A stretch of 10,159 nt of DNA from Thiohalospira sp046546335. GTDB taxonomy: Bacteria; Pseudomonadota; Gammaproteobacteria; Thiohalospirales; Thiohalospiraceae. Both the position numbers and the translations under genes were made by a program. Positions 5,899 to 10,159 of the stretch are shown piece by piece (within the stretch, counting starts at the first letter, position 1; each line of letters opens with the position of its first letter). The notes under the pieces are model-generated. The model searched no databases, was not told the DNA's origin, and saw only the letters and a program-made list of their open reading frames with translations. The stretch lies in NCBI RefSeq assembly GCF_046546335.1, contig NZ_JBKGYA010000067.1. One strand, 5' to 3'.

Positions 5899-7398
5899 GT
5901 GGCGCATCGCGCACCCTTCTTCGTCGTGGTGGCCCTGCTCCTGGCGGCCGGCCTGGGGGGCATGGCCTGGCGCGCCCTGGAGCTGGGGGTCCCCCTGGGG
6001 CCGGGGGAGCAGCGCGCCATCTGGGAGGTGGAGGCGCAGGTGCGCTTTACCGCCACCGGCGGGCCGGTGCGCGCCTCCCTGGCGCTGCCGGAGCAGCAGG
6101 CGGGCTTTCGCCGGATCTCCGAGCATACCGCTTCTTCCGGTTACGGCCTGGACCGGACCGGCGAGGGCGGGCGGCGGGCCCTGTGGACGGTGCGCGAGGC
6201 CAGCGGCGAGCAGCACCTCTATTATTCGGTCCAGCTCATGGAGGCGCCGGGGGCCGTGGATCCGCCGGTGGAAGCGGTGGAGCCGGAGCCGGTCCTGTGG
6301 GAGCCGCCCAACGAGGAGGCGGCCCGAGACCTCGTGGAACGGGCCCGTGCGCGCTCGGCGGGGGCGGCGAGTCTGGCCCGCCAGCTCATTGCCGCCTTCG
6401 GCGACGCCGACGGCGAGAGTCAGCGGCTTCTGGAGACGAGCTACTCCCGCCCGGAGCTGCTGGTGCGGCTGCTCGCCGACGCCGAGATCGGGGCGCGGGT
6501 GGTCCACGGCCTGGAACTGGCCGACGGCCGGCGCCGGCAGAGCCTGGAGCCGTGGCTGGAGGTCTACACCGAGGAGGGGCCGGTGCTCTTCGACCCGGAG
6601 AGCGGTGAGCGGGGGCGGCCGGATGACCTCCTCCTGTGGGAGCGCGGGGGCGAGGCGGTGCTTGCCGTGGAGGGGGGCGAGGACTCCCGGGTCCACTTCT
6701 CCATGCTCCGCCACCGGGAGCCGGCCGCCCGGGCAGTACGCAGCCACCTGGGCGGCGAGGGGCTGCTGGATCTCACCATCCACGCCCTGCCCCTGGAGGA
6801 GCAGGCCCTGTTCAAGACCCTGCTCCTCATCCCCGTGGGGGCGCTGGTGGTGGTCATCCTCCGGGTCCTGGTGGGGGTGAGTACCTCGGGGACCTTCATG
6901 CCCGTCCTCATCGCCCTGGCCTTCATGCGCATGTCCCTGGCCACGGGGCTCATCGCCTTCACCCTGGTGGTAGCCACCGGGCTGCTCATCCGCGGCTGGC
7001 TGTCGCGGCTGAATCTGCTGCTGGTGGCCCGGGTCTCGGCGGTGATCATCACGGTCATCGCCATCATGGCGGTCTTCTCGGTGATGGCCTGGGAGCTCGG
7101 GCTCAACCAGGCGATGACCATCACCTTCTTCCCCATCATCATCCTCGCCTGGACCATCGAGCGGATGTCGGTGCTCTGGGAGGAGGAGGGCGGACACGAG
7201 GTGCTGGTCCAGGGTGGCGGCAGCCTGCTCACTGCGGTCCTGGCCTACCTGGCCATGGACAACCCCTGGGTCCGCCACCTCACCTTCAACTTCCCGGAGC
7301 TGCAGCTTGCCCTGCTCGCCCTCATCCTCCTGCTGGGGAGCTATACCGGCTACCGCCTGCTGGAGCTGCGCCGCTTCCGCCCCATGACGGAGGACTGA
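5899..7398 (+). CDS. Inactive transglutaminase domain fused to seven-helix membrane region
   Basis: The 499-residue protein starts with a hydrophobic anchor (about 7-24), then a soluble region of about 280 residues, then roughly seven hydrophobic helices: 305-326, 330-343, 347-366, 372-398, 403-422, 441-453 and 468-487. This matches the Transglut_i_TM plus 7TM_transglut architecture. The soluble part has a transglutaminase-like core (LVRLLADAEIGARVVHGLEL, 188-207; LEPWLEVYTEEGPVLFDPESG, 216-236). Where active enzymes have the His of the H-x-W motif there is Pro218, and no catalytic Cys precedes it, so it is likely a binding rather than an enzymatic domain, probably in the periplasm. Translation starts at GTG 5899, two bases after the lipoprotein stop; an upstream in-frame start would overlap that gene. 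It may act as the membrane hub linking the protease outside to the ATP-grasp ligase inside. Confidence 0.88.
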   Translation: MAHRAPFFVVVALLLAAGLGGMAWRALELGVPLGPGEQRAIWEVEAQVRFTATGGPVRASLALPEQQAGFRRISEHTASSGYGLDRTGEGGRRALWTVREASGEQHLYYSVQLMEAPGAVDPPVEAVEPEPVLWEPPNEEAARDLVERARARSAGAASLARQLIAAFGDADGESQRLLETSYSRPELLVRLLADAEIGARVVHGLELADGRRRQSLEPWLEVYTEEGPVLFDPESGERGRPDDLLLWERGGEAVLAVEGGEDSRVHFSMLRHREPAARAVRSHLGGEGLLDLTIHALPLEEQALFKTLLLIPVGALVVVILRVLVGVSTSGTFMPVLIALAFMRMSLATGLIAFTLVVATGLLIRGWLSRLNLLLVARVSAVIITVIAIMAVFSVMAWELGLNQAMTITFFPIIILAWTIERMSVLWEEEGGHEVLVQGGGSLLTAVLAYLAMDNPWVRHLTFNFPELQLALLALILLLGSYTGYRLLELRRFRPMTED

Positions 7399-7399
7399 G

Positions 7400-8350
7400 G
7401 TGTTCTTCTGGCGGCGGTGGAAGCGGCTGGCGGCCCGGGGCGTGGTGGGGATGAACCGCCGGAACATCCGCTACGTCGGCGCCTACAACGACCGCCGGCT
7501 CTACCCCCTGGTGGACGACAAGCGACGGACCAAGGAGCTGGCCGCCGAGCACGGCGTGGCCACGCCGTCGCTGCTGGCCACGGTGGAGACCCAGTTCCAG
7601 GTCAGGGGGTTGAGCCGCTTCCTGGCTCGCCAGTCCGGCTTCGCCATGAAGCCGGCCCGGGGCAGTGGCGGCAAGGGGATCCTGGTGGTCACCGACACCG
7701 CCGATGGGGTCTTCCGCCGCGGTGGCGAGGTGATCCCCGCCAGCGAGATAGAGCGCCACGCCTCCAACATCCTCTCCGGCCTCTACAGCCTGGGCGGGAC
7801 GCCGGATGTCGCCGTGGTGGAGGGGCTGGTGACCTGCGACCCCCTCCTCGCGGAGTGGTCCGGTGGCGGCGTCCCCGACATCCGGGTGGTGGTCTTCCGC
7901 GGCTACCCGGTGATGGCCATGCTCCGCCTGGGGACGACCGCCTCCGGGGGCAAGGCGAATCTCCATCAGGGGGCGGTGGGCGTCGGGCTGGACCTGGCCA
8001 CCGGCCGCGCCGTCCAGGGGGTGCAGTTCGATCGCCCCTGCTACACACACCCGGACAGCGGCGCCCATTTCGGCGAGCTGGCGGTCCCCGGATGGGAGGC
8101 GTTGCTGGCGGAGGCCGCCGCCTGCTACGACATGACCGGGCTGGGCTACCTCGGCGTCGACCTGGTCCTGGATCGCGATCGCGGGCCGCTGCTACTGGAA
8201 CTCAATGCCCGCCCGGGGCTGGCCATCCAGATGACCAACGGCGAGGGGCTCAAGCCCCGCCTGGATCGGGTGGAGGCGGAGCCCGCCGGCCGGCCGGCGG
8301 CGGAGCGCGCCGAATGGGCGCGGGCCGCCTTCCCCCGCACCACCCTCTGA
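7400..8350 (+). CDS. RimK-like alpha-L-glutamate ligase homologue (ATP-grasp)
   Basis: The 316-residue cytoplasmic protein belongs to the ATP-grasp fold and resembles the RimK-related family that accompanies inactive transglutaminase genes. Such enzymes form amide or peptide bonds through an acyl-phosphate, often adding glutamate. Visible elements are KRRTKELAAEHGVATP (41-56), FAMKPARGSGGKGILVV (81-97, ATP-binding Lys and glycine-rich loop), VVEGLV (139-144), PDIRVVVFRGYPVMAMLR (159-176), and GYLGVDLVLD...LLLELNARPGLAIQ (249-277) with metal-binding Glu267 and Asn269. The N-terminus is strongly basic (FFWRRWKRLAARG). The GTG start at 7400 is one base after the preceding stop and has GGAGG six bases upstream, so the three genes are likely one operon with coupled translation. 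The amino-acid donor and acceptor are unknown. Confidence 0.88.
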   Translation: MFFWRRWKRLAARGVVGMNRRNIRYVGAYNDRRLYPLVDDKRRTKELAAEHGVATPSLLATVETQFQVRGLSRFLARQSGFAMKPARGSGGKGILVVTDTADGVFRRGGEVIPASEIERHASNILSGLYSLGGTPDVAVVEGLVTCDPLLAEWSGGGVPDIRVVVFRGYPVMAMLRLGTTASGGKANLHQGAVGVGLDLATGRAVQGVQFDRPCYTHPDSGAHFGELAVPGWEALLAEAAACYDMTGLGYLGVDLVLDRDRGPLLLELNARPGLAIQMTNGEGLKPRLDRVEAEPAGRPAAERAEWARAAFPRTTL

Positions 8351-8352
8351 GC

Positions 8353-8369
8353 CGGGGCCGCCGCCCCCG
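8353..8369. terminator. Possible small hairpin between convergent genes
   Basis: CGGGG (8353-8357) and CCCCG (8365-8369) can pair around a seven-base loop in the 21-base gap between the ATP-grasp gene and the converging aldolase gene. There is no T-run on either side, so the role as a bidirectional terminator is weakly supported. Confidence 0.25.
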
Positions 8370-8371
8370 CG

Positions 8372-8929
8372 CTACAGCGTCCCCGCCTGGCGGGCCAGCC
8401 AGGTGGTGTGCGCCGACTGCTCCAGCGACCCCACCCACTTGTAGGCGCGATCCAGCGTGGCCGCCGCGGCGTAGACGCCGTGGCCGCGGACCACGGTGAC
8501 GGGGTATTCCGCCAGGGTCTCCGCCACCGCCTCGGGGGCGCGGGCCAGGTACTCGTCGTAGGGGATGTCGAGGACCGGCACCCGCGGGAAGTAGTACTGC
8601 CCCTCGAAGTCCGGGGGGTGGAAGTCGCTCCCGTCCAGGGTCAGTGCCACGGTGTGCGGGTTGTGGGCGTGGAGGACGGCGCCGGCGGCCGGGTTGTGGC
8701 GGTAGACGGCCAGATGGAGGGGGCCGTCCAGGGAGGCGCCGGGGCCCGGTCCGCCCTCCGGGGTGCCGGGGACGAGCTGCCAGGGGCGCAGGGTGTCGGC
8801 GCAGGCGCTGGTGGGGGTGAGCCAGACGGTGGCGCCGGCGCGCACCGAGGCGTTGCCGCTGTGGGCGTCGTTGAGGCCGTGGCGGTGGAGCCAGTGGTAG
8901 TAGCGGACGAGGTCGGCGCGCGGGTCCAT
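8372..8929 (-). CDS. Class II aldolase/adducin family protein
   Basis: The 185-residue protein fits the small zinc-dependent family that includes fuculose-phosphate aldolase, ribulose-phosphate epimerase and methylthioribulose-phosphate dehydratase. Seen are NDAHSGNASVRAG (20-32, phosphate-binding region), VWLTPTSACAD (35-45), LHAHNPH with metal ligands His87 and His89, and VVRGHGVYA with the third ligand His150. The Glu that acts as base in fuculose aldolase (S-S-E) appears here as Asp68 in ASLDGPLH. The segment FEGQYYFPRVPVLDIPYDEYL is also family-like. The ATG at 8929 has no clear ribosome binding site; a TTG at 8974 is possible in frame but would place the start inside the upstream terminator's T-run. 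Substrate unknown. It stands alone, converging on the ATP-grasp gene. Confidence 0.8.
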   Translation of the reverse strand: MDPRADLVRYYHWLHRHGLNDAHSGNASVRAGATVWLTPTSACADTLRPWQLVPGTPEGGPGPGASLDGPLHLAVYRHNPAAGAVLHAHNPHTVALTLDGSDFHPPDFEGQYYFPRVPVLDIPYDEYLARAPEAVAETLAEYPVTVVRGHGVYAAAATLDRAYKWVGSLEQSAHTTWLARQAGTL

Positions 8930-8970
8930 GGGCGGGATCGTCGCACGGGGGGTGGCGGGAAGGAAGGGGA

Positions 8971-9016
8971 ACAAAAAGAAGGGGCACGCTCGGTGATGGC
9001 GGACCGAGGATGCCCC
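8971..9016 (-). terminator. Intrinsic terminator downstream of TonB-receptor gene
   Basis: On the minus strand TGCCCC-type and CTCGGT-type arms form a two-part stem: 9011-9016 pairs with 8981-8986, then a 2x2 internal loop, then 9003-9008 pairs with 8989-8994, around an eight-base loop. A T-rich tract (TTCTTTTTG) follows at once. It would end transcription coming from the receptor gene, about 75 bases past its stop, and isolates the aldolase gene, which therefore probably needs its own promoter. Confidence 0.7.
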
Positions 9017-9026
9017 GAAGGCGACG

Positions 9027-9045
9027 CGTGATGCGATGCGTCACG
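9027..9045. repeat. Short hairpin CGTGATGC-GAT-GCGTCACG
   Basis: Eight bases pair on each side of a three-base loop, with one G-U pair on the plus strand. It is the middle of three consecutive hairpins between the receptor and aldolase genes. It may add to transcript 3'-end stability or be a regulator site. Function not evident. Confidence 0.35.
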
Positions 9046-9060
9046 GGAGAGAGGAAGCTG

Positions 9061-9081
9061 GCCGCCCCGTGAGGGGGCGGC
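9061..9081 (-). terminator. GC hairpin just after the TonB-receptor stop codon
   Basis: GCCGCCCC (9061-9068) and GGGGCGGC (9074-9081) pair perfectly around a five-base loop, nine bases past the stop codon of the receptor gene. No T-run follows on the minus strand, so it is more likely a 3'-end stabilising hairpin or a first pause site before the better terminator at 8971-9016. Confidence 0.4.
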
Positions 9082-9090
9082 GCGGTCGGG

Positions 9091-10159
9091 TCAGAAGTCC
9101 ATCTTCCAGCCCACCTTGGCGGTGCGCGGCATGCCCGGACGGGCGCCGGCGGGGCGGCGGGCGGCGACGTACTCGTTGTCGGTGAGGTTCTCGACGTTGA
9201 CGTAGATGCGGCCGCTGTCGGTCACGCGGTACTCGCCGGCCAGGTCGAAGACGGCGTGGGCGTCGGTGGCCTGGTCCGAGGGGATGGAGCCGGAGCCGGG
9301 CTCGGTGCGCATCTCGTCCATGTACTTGGCCGAGAGGTGGGCCTGCCAGTCGCCGCGGACGACGCCGGCGCTGGCGAAGAGCTGGTGCTCGGCCAGGTAG
9401 GGCATCTCGTCGCCGGGCTCCACCTCGCCCCAGGTGCCCGTGTCTGCGGCGCTGCCGAACTCGGTGTCGGTCCAGGTATAGGCGACCCGGAAGGGCCACT
9501 GGCTGTCGGCGGCCTGGAGCTGGTAGTCCAGGCTCGCCTCCAGCCCCTGGACCTCCGCGGCACCGGCGTTCTCGGTGTCGTAGAGGTCGCAGGCGTCACT
9601 CCCGCGGGAATCGGTGCACTCGGCCAGCAGGTTGTCGTAGTCGTTGTAGAAGCCGATGAACTCGGCGCGGTAGTTCTCCCCGAGCAGCCGGGTGCCCGCC
9701 TCGTAGTTGAGGCTCTCCTCGGGGTCGGCGTCACTGCCCACGCCGGCGGGGGCGAAGCCCTTGTGGACGCCGGCGAGCAGCTGCCACTGGTCGGTCATGC
9801 TGTAGGTCGCACCCACGCCGGGGACCACCATGCTCTGGTCGGAGTCGCTGGTCTCGGGGTTGCCGGTCCGGCCCGGGTCGTCTTTGCCGTAGTTCTCCTG
9901 CTCGCCGCTGATGTCCTCGTAGCGAAGGCCGCCCTGGATGCGCCAGTCACCCACGGTGACGGTGTCGTGGGCGTAGAGGGCCAGCGCCCCGGTCTTGCTG
10001 ACGCTGTTGGACGCGGTCCCCGGCACGCCGGCATCGCCCTCGTTCAGGGTCATGCGCCCGTCGGTGCCCATGTCGTATTCGTCCACCCACTGGAAGAGGT
10101 CCACCTCGTCCTCGTGGTAGCGGGCGCCCAGGGTGAGGTCGTGCTTGGCCGCGCCGGTG
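9091..10159 (-). CDS. TonB-dependent outer-membrane receptor, C-terminal part (cut by window edge)
   Basis: The 355 visible residues are beta-barrel sequence of an outer-membrane receptor that imports iron chelates or similar ligands using TonB energy. The frame stays open to the window edge, beginning TGAAKHDLTLGARYHEDEV, so the plug domain and signal peptide lie outside. Alternating strands are seen, such as GALALYAHDTVTVGDWRIQGGLRYED, YSMTDQWQLLAGVHKGFAPAG and FDLAGEYRVTDSGRIYVNVENLTDNEYVAAR. The end GMPRTAKVGWKMDF closes with Phe, the usual outer-membrane sorting signal. A predicted surface loop holds a Cys pair (ECTDSRGSDACD), likely a disulfide. The HEDEV...FQWVDEY segment recalls ferric-dicitrate-type receptors, but the ligand is not certain. 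Hairpins and a terminator follow the stop codon. Confidence 0.9.
   Translation of the reverse strand, partial: TGAAKHDLTLGARYHEDEVDLFQWVDEYDMGTDGRMTLNEGDAGVPGTASNSVSKTGALALYAHDTVTVGDWRIQGGLRYEDISGEQENYGKDDPGRTGNPETSDSDQSMVVPGVGATYSMTDQWQLLAGVHKGFAPAGVGSDADPEESLNYEAGTRLLGENYRAEFIGFYNDYDNLLAECTDSRGSDACDLYDTENAGAAEVQGLEASLDYQLQAADSQWPFRVAYTWTDTEFGSAADTGTWGEVEPGDEMPYLAEHQLFASAGVVRGDWQAHLSAKYMDEMRTEPGSGSIPSDQATDAHAVFDLAGEYRVTDSGRIYVNVENLTDNEYVAARRPAGARPGMPRTAKVGWKMDF

Noticed and set aside
5005..7467. Very long minus-strand open frame opposite the protease/transglutaminase operon
   Set aside because: It is antisense to two well-supported family genes, and its translation is low-complexity, rich in His, Gln, Arg and Ser, as expected of a GC-rich shadow frame.
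8930..8974. TTG-initiated longer form of the class II aldolase-like protein
   Set aside because: It would begin in the T-run of the intrinsic terminator, and the extra residues (FPFLPATPRATIPP) are not family-like.

Overview
The window is strongly GC-rich, and its dense coding content looks like a chromosomal segment of a gammaproteobacterium. The thiD-thiE-hemL gene order, the three-gene aspartyl protease / inactive transglutaminase / RimK-like ATP-grasp cluster and a TonB-dependent receptor all point there. The GC-richness, many acidic residues and a betaine-type homocysteine methyltransferase fit a halophilic member such as an Ectothiorhodospiraceae or Thiohalospira-like bacterium. That taxonomic guess is inference, not proof.

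Layout. Bases 1-517 (minus) hold the N-terminal part of an AbgT-family transporter, cut by the window edge. Bases 518-839 are non-coding but rich in inverted repeats. Bases 840-1895 (minus) encode a BHMT-like homocysteine S-methyltransferase. Bases 1896-2170 are intergenic and carry a large palindromic element with perfect 28-base arms (1977-2084). Bases 2171-4928 (minus) are a compact unit transcribed thiD, thiE, hemL: HMP(-P) kinase, thiamine-phosphate synthase and glutamate-1-semialdehyde aminomutase. A 134-base divergent spacer follows.

The plus-strand operon 5063-8350 has three tightly packed genes: an acidic lipoprotein with a retropepsin-like 'ATP-dependent zinc protease' domain, a membrane protein joining an inactive transglutaminase domain to seven helices, and a RimK-like alpha-L-glutamate ligase homologue. 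This is the least understood and most interesting system here. It pairs a probable periplasmic protease and periplasmic binding domain with a cytoplasmic peptide ligase, across a multi-helix membrane protein. The architecture is known from comparative genomics, but the substrate cannot be read from the sequence.

Convergent to it at 8372-8929 (minus) is a small class II aldolase/adducin-family protein. A 161-base spacer with three hairpins, one a good intrinsic terminator, separates it from the 3' part of a TonB-dependent outer-membrane receptor (9091-10159, minus), which runs off the right edge. Several very long open frames antisense to the real genes are GC-composition shadows and were not annotated. 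No tRNA, rRNA, CRISPR array or transposase was seen.
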